NCBI GenBank assembly: GCA_910586575.1
Contig: CAJUJQ010000144.1
Span: forward strand, 1-7,945
Length of the DNA: 7,945 nucleotides
Source of the DNA: an uncultured Clostridia bacterium
GTDB taxonomy: Bacteria; Bacillota; Clostridia; Oscillospirales; Butyricicoccaceae
Direction of reading: 5' to 3'
Shown: in pieces, positions 1-4,576 of the stretch
Layout: each line of letters starts with the position of its first letter
Position numbering within the stretch: the stretch's first letter is position 1
Translations under genes and position numbers: made by a program
The notes under the pieces: generated by a model
The model's database searches: none
Seen by the model: the letters and a program-made list of their open reading frames with translations, nothing else
Told to the model about the DNA's origin: nothing

Positions 1-2
1 AT

Positions 3-31
3 ATTATACCACTTTTTGTTATCTGGGTAAA
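3..31 (-). promoter_or_regulatory. Possible leftward promoter at window edge
   Basis: Read on the minus strand, TTTACC (31-26) is followed after 17 bases by a perfect TATAAT (8-3). This fits a sigma-A promoter firing leftward into a gene outside the window. The inverted pair GTTATC (18-23) / GATAAC (45-50) flanks the -35 side and could be an operator or chance. The -35 matches only four of six consensus bases and the target gene is not visible. Confidence 0.35.
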
Positions 32-260
32 GCTATCTTAAAGGGATAACCATGTTTCAAAATTCATCTGTACCAGCCGATTTCCGAACGGCTTTATTAT
101 AGCACCGTCCTATGAAAAAACAAGAATACTTGTGATACTTTCCGGCTGTAACGACAAGATTTTCCATGCGTAACTCGGCCAACTGCCGAAAAGCGCGCGG
201 AGCGTACCGGGGGGACAAGGGAATGCGGAAGGGCGGCTGTCCTGTCTCCGGACGCAGCCC
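32..260. other. Intergenic region without a supported gene
   Basis: No convincing coding sequence lies upstream of the nuclease gene. Minus-strand open frames here run into the nuclease gene and have compositions typical of antisense shadow frames. The first 170 bases are AT-richer than the rest. The one structure seen is an imperfect dyad at 229-262 (AAGGGC paired with GCCCTT, then GC/GC and GTCC/GGAC, with one mismatch, one bulge and a 7-base loop) that runs into the -35 box of the nuclease promoter. It has no T-tract, so it is not a standard terminator. Confidence 0.5.
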
Positions 261-289
261 TTGAAAACCGGCAGGGGCTATGATAAAAT
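261..289 (+). promoter_or_regulatory. Promoter of the Rpn-family nuclease gene
   Basis: TTGAAA (261-266) and TAAAAT (284-289) are separated by exactly 17 bases, each close to the sigma-A consensus. Transcription would start near 296, giving a leader of about 30 bases that contains the AAAGGAGG ribosome binding site (308-315). An imperfect dyad (229-262) overlaps the first bases of the -35 box and could be an operator. Confidence 0.6.
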
Positions 290-327
290 AGGTATGAAAA
301 AGGAGCGAAAGGAGGCGCGTTCCCGGA

Positions 328-1152
328 ATGACAGCCGACAAGTGGAAGCCGCGGCATGAGGAGAATTTGGAGCGGATTCGTTCGCTTCGCCTGCTGGACG
401 ACGATTTTATGACCATTTGCTTTGAGGGCGAACCTGCCTGCGCTCAGCTGGTGCTGCGGATTATTCTGGAGAAGCCGGATCTGCGCGTAGTGGAAGTCCA
501 TACACAAGTATTTGTGGCAAATTTGGGGAAACGGTCCGTCCGGCTGGATGTGCTGGCGGTTGACAGCGCGGGCAGGAAATATGATATCGAGATCCAGCGG
601 GAGGATAAAGGGGCCGGACAGCGCCGCGCAAGGTTCAACAGCAGCATGATGGATGCAAAATGGACCGAAAAAGGGACTCGTTTTCAGGATATCCCGGATA
701 CCTTCACCATTTTTATCACCGAAAACGACGTGCTGGGGGAGGACTGGCCGGTCTACCAAATCGAACGCTGCATTTTAGGAAGCGGCAGGCTATTCCAGGA
801 CGGGGCGCATATCCTGTATGTCAATGGCGCTTACCGGGACGATTCCCCCGTTGGGAAGCTGATGCATGATTTTTCCTGCGCAGACGCTGTGGATATGCAT
901 TATCAAACACTGGCGGATCGGGTAAGATACTTTAAGGAAAGTAAGGAGGGAACCTCGATTATGTGTAAAGTATTTGAGGAAATGCAGATGAAAAGTTATC
1001 TGGACGGCAGGCAGGAGGGCAGGCAGGAGGGCAGACAGGAAAATGCGGTTGAAAGCGCAAAGCGGATGTTGTCCAACGGCAAGTTATCGCCGGAGGAGAT
1101 TGCCGAATACGCAGGGCTTTCTCTTGAGGAAGTGCTTTCCCTCCGACAGTAA
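328..1152 (+). CDS. Rpn-family PD-(D/E)XK nuclease / putative transposase
   Basis: A 274-residue protein recognised as a PD-(D/E)XK member of the PDDEXK_2 / Rpn (recombination-promoting nuclease) family. Residues 1-60 form a helical start (DDDFMTICFEG near 24-34). The likely catalytic core follows: D74 in RLDVLAVD, then E88 and Q90 in DIEIQ, the usual D...ExQ form of this family. The alpha/beta domain continues to about residue 180, with family-like segments TFTIFIT and ILYVNGAY. A linker leads to a C-terminal region (212-274) with three GRQE repeats (227-238) and a helical tail (KLSPEEIAEYAGLSLEEV). Length and active-site residues argue for an intact gene. AAAGGAGG lies 12 bases before the ATG, a slightly long spacing. 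E. coli Rpn proteins are DNA endonucleases with toxin and anti-phage activity; that role here is inferred. The gene looks like an accessory monocistron unrelated to the pyr genes downstream. Confidence 0.85.
   Translation: MTADKWKPRHEENLERIRSLRLLDDDFMTICFEGEPACAQLVLRIILEKPDLRVVEVHTQVFVANLGKRSVRLDVLAVDSAGRKYDIEIQREDKGAGQRRARFNSSMMDAKWTEKGTRFQDIPDTFTIFITENDVLGEDWPVYQIERCILGSGRLFQDGAHILYVNGAYRDDSPVGKLMHDFSCADAVDMHYQTLADRVRYFKESKEGTSIMCKVFEEMQMKSYLDGRQEGRQEGRQENAVESAKRMLSNGKLSPEEIAEYAGLSLEEVLSLRQ
942..949 (+). promoter_or_regulatory. Internal Shine-Dalgarno inside the nuclease gene
   Basis: TAAGGAGG is a perfect eight-base complement to the 16S rRNA 3' end. It lies inside codons for S205-K206-E207-G208 of the nuclease, 11 bases before an in-frame ATG at 961. 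It is at least as strong as the site serving the full-length start, whose spacing is also long (12 bases). A weak internal promoter (TTATCA 900-905, 17 bases, TAAGAT 923-928) could supply a separate transcript but matches consensus poorly. Sequence match is direct; use as a start site is inference. Confidence 0.55.
961..1152 (+). CDS. Putative internal RpnS-like antitoxin (in-frame C-terminal product)
   Basis: Start at the in-frame ATG (M212 of the nuclease) gives a 63-residue protein identical to the nuclease C-terminus. It begins MCKVFEEMQMKSYLDG, runs through three GRQE tetrads (residues 16-27 of the short form), and ends in a helix-turn-helix-like tail (AKRMLSNGKLSPEEIAEYAGLSLEEV). In E. 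coli, Rpn C-terminal domains are made separately from the full-length toxin, bind it and block it; their dimer helix carries four-residue repeats whose number varies between strains. The same layout is seen here: a strong internal ribosome binding site, a short C-terminal frame and four-residue repeats. The nuclease domain is excluded, so this product cannot cut DNA itself. Separate expression and antitoxin activity are inferred. The alternative is that the AAGGAGG simply encodes Lys-Glu-Gly and no short protein is made. Confidence 0.5.
   Translation: MCKVFEEMQMKSYLDGRQEGRQEGRQENAVESAKRMLSNGKLSPEEIAEYAGLSLEEVLSLRQ
1006..1041 (+). repeat. Three tandem 12-bp repeats encoding GRQE
   Basis: Copies at 1006-1017 and 1018-1029 are identical (GGCAGGCAGGAG); the third at 1030-1041 differs at two bases. 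Each encodes Gly-Arg-Gln-Glu, so copy-number change by slippage keeps the frame. The run falls in both the full-length nuclease and the putative internal short product, in a predicted charged helix. Confidence 0.9.
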
Positions 1153-1216
1153 AGCGGCTTTCCGTCTGCAAGGCATCCTACGGTGAGGACAATGCTCTTT
1201 CTATATACCTCTCCCC

Positions 1217-1266
1217 GGCAAAGAACCGCCTCAAAACCTTCATCCGTTTTGAGGCGGTTCTTTGCC
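1217..1266. terminator. Bidirectional intrinsic terminator between convergent genes
   Basis: A perfect 21-bp inverted repeat (1217-1237 with 1246-1266) surrounds an 8-base loop. The upper stem is GC-rich (AACCGCCTC / GAGGCGGTT), and the TTCTTT at the stem base acts as a T-rich tail; because of symmetry the same holds on the other strand. It lies 64 bases after the nuclease stop and immediately abuts the stop codon of the minus-strand gene, as expected for a shared terminator of convergent genes. Confidence 0.85.
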
Positions 1267-1470
1267 TTAATGGAATTTGTTCATCATGTCATGCACCTGG
1301 TGTTCGGCTTTGCCTGCCAGCTGGTGCATCTGGTTCTCTGCCCTGCGGGCGGTATGGTTGACCTTTTTGCGGACGCCGGGGTTCATCATTGCGCCTGCCG
1401 CCATCATGGACGCTGCCGCGCCTGCCGCGAGCCCCGCAGTCAGGCCGACCATCAGCGAGCTTGTCCTCAT
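1267..1470 (-). CDS. Small Gly/Ala-rich membrane-anchored protein, unknown function
   Basis: A 67-residue protein with an N-terminal hydrophobic Gly/Ala/Met-rich segment (about residues 6-30, LMVGLTAGLAAGAAASMM onward). A basic, His- and Gln-rich amphipathic tail follows (VRKKVNHTARRAENQMHQ through DMMNKFH). A single membrane anchor with a soluble charged helix recalls small YtxH-like proteins of Firmicutes, but I do not recognise the family firmly. The chosen ATG at 1470 has an AAAGGCGG-like site 10 bases upstream. An in-frame ATG at 1491 (74 residues) has GGAG only two bases away, and a GTG at 1557 (96 residues) follows AAAGGG; the start is therefore uncertain. The stop directly joins the shared terminator. 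It reads away from the pyr promoter and has no evident link to pyrimidine synthesis. Confidence 0.6.
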   Translation of the reverse strand: MRTSSLMVGLTAGLAAGAAASMMAAGAMMNPGVRKKVNHTARRAENQMHQLAGKAEHQVHDMMNKFH

Positions 1471-1491
1471 CGTAAATACGCCGCCTTTCAT

Positions 1492-1705
1492 TTCTCCGTT
1501 TGTTTTTTTGTTTACGTGATAGAGTATCCCCGGAAAACGGCAAAGTATAATCACCAATTTGTCCCTTTCTTTTTTGTAATATTATCTACAGATATAACTA
1601 TTCGTAATTATTTGCAGGTAAGGATGTATCAGTCCGGTACCTGAATTTGTAAAAAATATGAAAAAAAAACGGGGAATCCATCCGATTGTTTTGTGAAAAT
1701 GGGGG
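1492..1705. other. AT-rich divergent intergenic region
   Basis: This stretch separates the minus-strand small gene from the pyr promoter. It is AT-rich, with several A/T runs (for example A9 at 1661-1669). A minus-strand TATACT (around 1547-1542) and GATAAT (around 1586-1581) are -10-like, but neither has a convincing -35 at 16-18 bases, so I do not assign a promoter to the small gene. No RNA gene or further coding sequence is seen. Confidence 0.4.
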
Positions 1706-1734
1706 TATACAAACCGTGCCCCGCACGATATAAT
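1706..1734 (+). promoter_or_regulatory. pyr operon promoter
   Basis: TATACA (1706-1711), 17 bases, then a perfect TATAAT (1729-1734). Transcription should start near 1741, leaving an untranslated leader of about 167 bases before pyrR that holds the attenuator. No other good promoter was found before pyrF, carA or carB, so this one probably drives the whole cluster. Confidence 0.75.
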
Positions 1735-1756
1735 AAATCAAATGAAAAACTGCGAA

Positions 1757-1788
1757 CCTTTAATTGTGGGCCTGTGAGCCTGCGAAGG
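1757..1788 (+). promoter_or_regulatory. PyrR-binding anti-antiterminator stem-loop
   Basis: The RNA folds with a lower stem CCTT (1757-1760) / AAGG (1785-1788), an asymmetric internal loop, and an upper stem GGC (1769-1771) / GCC (1778-1780) extended by two G-U pairs. The hexaloop is CTGTGA (1772-1777). Bacillus PyrR-binding loops carry a CNGNGA hexaloop, which this matches. The site is about 120 bases before pyrR and just after the predicted start of transcription. PyrR with UMP should stabilise it. Bases 1786-1788 are also needed for the competing antiterminator (AGGCGG 1786-1791 with CCGCCT 1853-1858), which explains the switch. Confidence 0.8.
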
Positions 1789-1813
1789 CGGCGCACCGGA
1801 TACCAATGGAGGT

Positions 1814-1842
1814 AACCTGTTTTTTAGGGACAGGTTTATTTT
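1814..1842 (+). terminator. First hairpin of pyr leader (antiterminator helix or weak terminator)
   Basis: AACCTGT (1814-1820) pairs with ACAGGTT (1830-1836) around a 9-base loop and is followed by TATTTT. The short AU-rich stem and interrupted U-run make it a weak terminator at best. It lies entirely inside the long-range antiterminator pairing (1786-1791 with 1853-1858), so it may instead be an internal helix that brings the two antiterminator strands together. Confidence 0.5.
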
Positions 1843-1845
1843 GTG

Positions 1846-1884
1846 CAGCTTTCCGCCTGAATAAAGGGCAGGAAGCTGTTTTTT
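1846..1884 (+). terminator. PyrR-controlled attenuator terminator upstream of pyrR
   Basis: CAGCTTTCCGCCT (1846-1858) pairs with GGGCAGGAAGCTG (1866-1878). Twelve of thirteen positions pair, two of them G-U, with one C-A mismatch and a 7-base loop; TTTTTT (1879-1884) follows. This is a classical intrinsic terminator only 23 bases before the pyrR start. Its 5' arm contains CCGCCT (1853-1858), which can pair instead with AGGCGG (1786-1791). Terminator and antiterminator are thus mutually exclusive. UMP-loaded PyrR on the upstream loop is expected to favour termination. Confidence 0.85.
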
Positions 1885-1907
1885 CATAGAAAAAAGGAGG
1901 GGAAAGC

Positions 1908-2447
1908 TTGCAGAAACAGACAGTGATTCTGGATGAAGGGGCGATATCGCGTGCGCTGACGCGCATCGGCTTTGAAATCCTGGAAAAGAACCACGGCGCA
2001 AAGCACCTGCTTTTGGCGGGCATCTGCACGCGGGGCGTACCGCTTGCCGAGCGCCTTGCCGACCGGATTGCCGCGGCGGAAGGGGACCGCCCGCCGGTGC
2101 TTCCGCTGGACGTGCGTCCCCTGCGGGACGACCTGCCGCCTGCGGCGCGCGCCAAGCCGCCGGATTTGCCCGAGCTGCCTGGGCTTTCTGGCTGCACGGT
2201 CGTACTGGTCGATGACGTACTGTACACAGGGCGCACGGTCAGTGCGGCAATCGAAGCCATCCGGCTGGTGGGGCGCGCCGAGCGCATCCAGCTTGCGGCG
2301 CTGATTGACCGGGGGCACCGGGAGCTGCCCATCCGGGCGGATTACATCGGCAAAAACCTTCCAACAGCGCAGGCGGAGCGGGTAAACGTCCTGCTGCGCG
2401 AGGTGGACGGCAGGGACGCGGTTGTCCTGTCGCATTCCGCCCCCTGA
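1908..2447 (+). CDS. pyrR: PyrR, pyr attenuation regulator / uracil phosphoribosyltransferase
   Basis: This 179-residue protein matches the usual PyrR length. PyrR binds pyr leader RNA with UMP and promotes termination; many homologues also convert uracil and PRPP to UMP. The type I phosphoribosyltransferase PRPP loop is clear at residues 98-110 (VVLVDDVLYTGRT). GICTRG (38-43) and VRPLRDD (69-75) match the family's N-terminal substrate and RNA-contact regions, and DRGHRELPIRADYIGKN (134-150) is diagnostic. The Bacillus segment ITLYRDD is LDVRPLRDD here, so one aromatic position differs. The start is TTG, with AAGGAGG 7 bases upstream; no alternative ATG fits the conserved N-terminus. The gene directly follows its own attenuator, implying autoregulation, and is first of four pyrimidine genes read in the same direction. 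Cytoplasmic. Confidence 0.95.
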   Translation: MQKQTVILDEGAISRALTRIGFEILEKNHGAKHLLLAGICTRGVPLAERLADRIAAAEGDRPPVLPLDVRPLRDDLPPAARAKPPDLPELPGLSGCTVVLVDDVLYTGRTVSAAIEAIRLVGRAERIQLAALIDRGHRELPIRADYIGKNLPTAQAERVNVLLREVDGRDAVVLSHSAP

Positions 2448-2502
2448 ACCGCCCAAAAACTTTATAACCGTTTGATATTACCTACCTCGAAAGGAGAAAC
2501 TT

Positions 2503-3420
2503 ATGTCTATTCAAACTTTAGTCGATAAAATCAAGGAAAAGGGCAACCCCACTGTCGCCGGATTGGACGCCCGCGCCGAATACATCCCGGAGAGCATCCT
2601 GCGCCGCAACTTCCTGCTGCACGGCGAGACCCTCCGCGCGGTTGCGGAATCAATGGTCGCTTTCAACTGCGGGCTGATTGACGCGCTGTGCGATATCGTA
2701 CCGGCGGTCAAGCCGCAGGCGGCTTATTATGAGCTGCTCGGTTCCTACGGGGCGATGGCGCTCAAGCAGACCATTGACTATGCCCATGCAAAGGGCATGT
2801 ACGTCATTGCGGATATCAAGCGGAACGACATCGGCGCGACCGCGACCGCGTATGCGGAAGCCTACCTGGGGCGTACCCGTATCGGCGATACCGAGATTGC
2901 CCCTTACGGCTGCGACTGCGCGACAGTCAACGGCTACCTGGGCACGGACGGTGTCGAGCCGTTCCTGAAAGAATGCCGCAGCCGTGACAAGTCGATTTTC
3001 GTCCTGGTGAAAACCTCCAACCCCTCCTCGGGCGAATTCCAGAACCGCGACATGGAGGGCGCGCCGCTTTATGCCCGCATGGCGGAAATGGTCGCCAAGT
3101 GGGGCGAAGGGCTGGATACGCCCTGCGGATACAACCAGGTCGGCGCGGTCGTCGGCGCGACCTATCCGGAAGAGCAGAAGGTGATCCGTCAGCTGCTGCC
3201 GAAATCGTATTTCCTGGTTCCCGGCTACGGCGCGCAGGGCGCGACCGCAAAGGATATCGCGAACAGCTTCAATGACGACGGGCTTGGCGCGATTGTCAAT
3301 TCCTCGCGCGGCATCATGTGCGCCTGGAAGAAAACCGGCGGCAGCGGCGAGGACTTCCGCGAAGCCGCCCGCGCCGAGGCGCTGCGCATGCGGGATGATA
3401 TCGTATCCGCAATCAAATAA
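2503..3420 (+). CDS. pyrF: Orotidine 5'-phosphate decarboxylase, subfamily 2
   Basis: Converts orotidine 5'-phosphate to UMP plus CO2, the last step of de novo UMP synthesis, in the cytoplasm. The 305-residue length and motifs fit the longer subfamily 2 rather than the ~230-240 residue Bacillus/E. coli form. The TIM-barrel catalytic motif is ADIKRNDIG (103-111) with D104, K106 and D109. Substrate and phosphate contacts are visible as VAGLDAR (18-24), TVNGYLGTDG (141-150), the loop VPGYGAQGAT (239-248) and NSSRG (266-270, R269 the likely phosphate ligand). Nothing is missing. AAGGAG lies 6 bases before the ATG. It starts 55 bases after pyrR with no clear promoter between, so it probably shares the attenuated pyr transcript. 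Confidence 0.96.
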   Translation: MSIQTLVDKIKEKGNPTVAGLDARAEYIPESILRRNFLLHGETLRAVAESMVAFNCGLIDALCDIVPAVKPQAAYYELLGSYGAMALKQTIDYAHAKGMYVIADIKRNDIGATATAYAEAYLGRTRIGDTEIAPYGCDCATVNGYLGTDGVEPFLKECRSRDKSIFVLVKTSNPSSGEFQNRDMEGAPLYARMAEMVAKWGEGLDTPCGYNQVGAVVGATYPEEQKVIRQLLPKSYFLVPGYGAQGATAKDIANSFNDDGLGAIVNSSRGIMCAWKKTGGSGEDFREAARAEALRMRDDIVSAIK

Positions 3421-3427
3421 ACACTGT

Positions 3428-3446
3428 GCCTGAACCGGTTTCAGGC
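3428..3446 (+). other. Small hairpin between pyrF and carA
   Basis: GCCTGAA (3428-3434) pairs perfectly with TTCAGGC (3440-3446) around CCGGT. There is no U-run after it, so it is unlikely to terminate. It lies in the 46-base pyrF-carA gap, just before the carA ribosome binding site, and could protect or process the mRNA. Function unknown. Confidence 0.4.
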
Positions 3447-3466
3447 TTGGAATTGGAGCAACTCCC

Positions 3467-4576
3467 ATGAAAAAAGCATTTTTGTTACTTGCTGACGGCA
3501 CGCTGTTTACCGGGCATGCCGTCGGCGCGGAAGGCTGCGCCATCGGTGAGGTGGTTTTCAACACCGGTATGGCAGGTTATCAGGAGGTGCTGACCGACCC
3601 ATCCTATTATGGGCAGACGGTGTGCATGACCTATCCGCTGATTGGCAATTACGGTATCAACTTTGAGGACTACGAGTCCCGCAAGAGCTGGGTATCCGGC
3701 TTCATTATGCGGGAGCTTTGCGAATATCCCTCCAACTGGCGCTGCAAGCTGACACTGGACGCTTATCTCAAGCGTCAAAACGTGGTCGGGCTGGCAGGCA
3801 TTGACACCCGGACGCTTACCCGCCGTATCCGAAACGCCGGTGTAATGAATGGGCTGATTTATACGGAGGGTTATGAACCCGACGCCGCCAAAATCGAGGA
3901 AATGAAAGCCTATGTGATTCGTGGCGCGGTGAAGGCGGTCACCTGCGCGGAACCGATTGTTTACCCGTCCGACACCGGTGAGACGCGCTTGCGGGTGGCG
4001 CTGTACGATTTCGGCGTGAAGTACAACATTGAACGCGAGCTTTGCAGGCGCGGCTGCGAGGTGACGGTCGTCCCGGCCTTCACCTCCCCTGAAGAGCTGC
4101 TTGCGGGCAGCTTTGACGGCGTGATGCTGTCGAACGGGCCGGGCGACCCCGTCGAAAACACCGGGATTATTGCCAACCTCAAGCGGCTGATGGACAGCGG
4201 GATCCCGATTTTCGGCATCTGCCTGGGACACCAGCTGCTCTCCCTCGCCGTGGGCGCAAAGACCGAAAAGCTGCGTTACGGACACCGGGGCGTGAATCAC
4301 CCGGTCAAGGATTTGGATACCGGCCGTACCTATATTACCAGCCAGAACCATGGCTATGCGGTAGTAGGCGGCACCGTCCCGGAAGGGCTGGCGCGGGTGC
4401 GCTATGTCAACCTGAACGACGGCACGGTCGAGGGGCTGGAATACCAAAACCGTCCGGTTTTCACCGTGCAGTACCATCCCGAGGTCTGCCCGGGGCCAAT
4501 GGATACCGCGTATTTATTTGACCGCTTTGTCGGCAACATGGAGCAGGCGAAAGGGGGTGCACCGGTATGCCGCTGA
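3467..4576 (+). CDS. carA: Carbamoyl phosphate synthetase small subunit (glutaminase)
   Basis: Hydrolyses glutamine and passes ammonia to CarB for carbamoyl phosphate synthesis, feeding pyrimidines and arginine. At 369 residues it is close to E. coli CarA (382). The N-terminal CPSase small-chain domain (about 1-155) includes GEVVFNTGMAGYQEVLTDPSY and VVGLAGIDTRTLTRRIR. A class I glutamine amidotransferase domain follows (about 176-362) with LSNGPGDP (221-228). The nucleophile is Cys252 in GICLGHQ, and the triad is completed by His337 and Glu339 in QYHPEV. The segment after the triad reads HPEVCPGP where E. coli-type enzymes have HPEASPGP, a minor change. GGAG lies 8 bases before the ATG. The end overlaps carB by 10 bases, implying coupled translation in a fixed subunit ratio. 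It belongs to the PyrR-controlled cluster; it is also called pyrAA in Bacillus. Confidence 0.97.
   Translation: MKKAFLLLADGTLFTGHAVGAEGCAIGEVVFNTGMAGYQEVLTDPSYYGQTVCMTYPLIGNYGINFEDYESRKSWVSGFIMRELCEYPSNWRCKLTLDAYLKRQNVVGLAGIDTRTLTRRIRNAGVMNGLIYTEGYEPDAAKIEEMKAYVIRGAVKAVTCAEPIVYPSDTGETRLRVALYDFGVKYNIERELCRRGCEVTVVPAFTSPEELLAGSFDGVMLSNGPGDPVENTGIIANLKRLMDSGIPIFGICLGHQLLSLAVGAKTEKLRYGHRGVNHPVKDLDTGRTYITSQNHGYAVVGGTVPEGLARVRYVNLNDGTVEGLEYQNRPVFTVQYHPEVCPGPMDTAYLFDRFVGNMEQAKGGAPVCR

Noticed and set aside
57..759. Long minus-strand open frames (57-416 and 97-759)
   Set aside because: Most of the longer one is antisense to the clearly recognisable nuclease gene; the products have no family-like motifs and no convincing ribosome binding site.
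1006..1041. CRISPR or other non-coding repeat array
   Set aside because: Units are contiguous 12-mers without spacers and stay in the reading frame of the nuclease; they are protein-coding tandem repeats.
328..1152. Insertion sequence, because the family is often labelled a transposase
   Set aside because: No terminal inverted repeats or target-site duplications flank the gene; its promoter and terminator look like those of a stand-alone gene, and Rpn members are not shown to move as classical insertion sequences.
1742..1777. Short leader frame MKNCEPLIVGL at the start of the pyr transcript
   Set aside because: The ATG falls at about the second transcribed base with no ribosome binding site, and the sequence is fully explained by the PyrR-binding loop.
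1806..1889. 27-codon frame spanning both leader hairpins before pyrR
   Set aside because: No Shine-Dalgarno precedes the ATG, and the coding content reads straight through the attenuator helices, which explain the sequence better.
3428..3446. Terminator between pyrF and carA
   Set aside because: The 7-bp stem is followed by TTGGAATT rather than a U-run, and carA has no obvious promoter of its own.
2650..3564. Minus-strand frame of 304 residues opposite pyrF
   Set aside because: Antisense shadow caused by GC-rich codon bias in pyrF; it crosses the pyrF-carA boundary and shows no recognisable domain. The same applies to long minus-strand frames opposite carA and carB.
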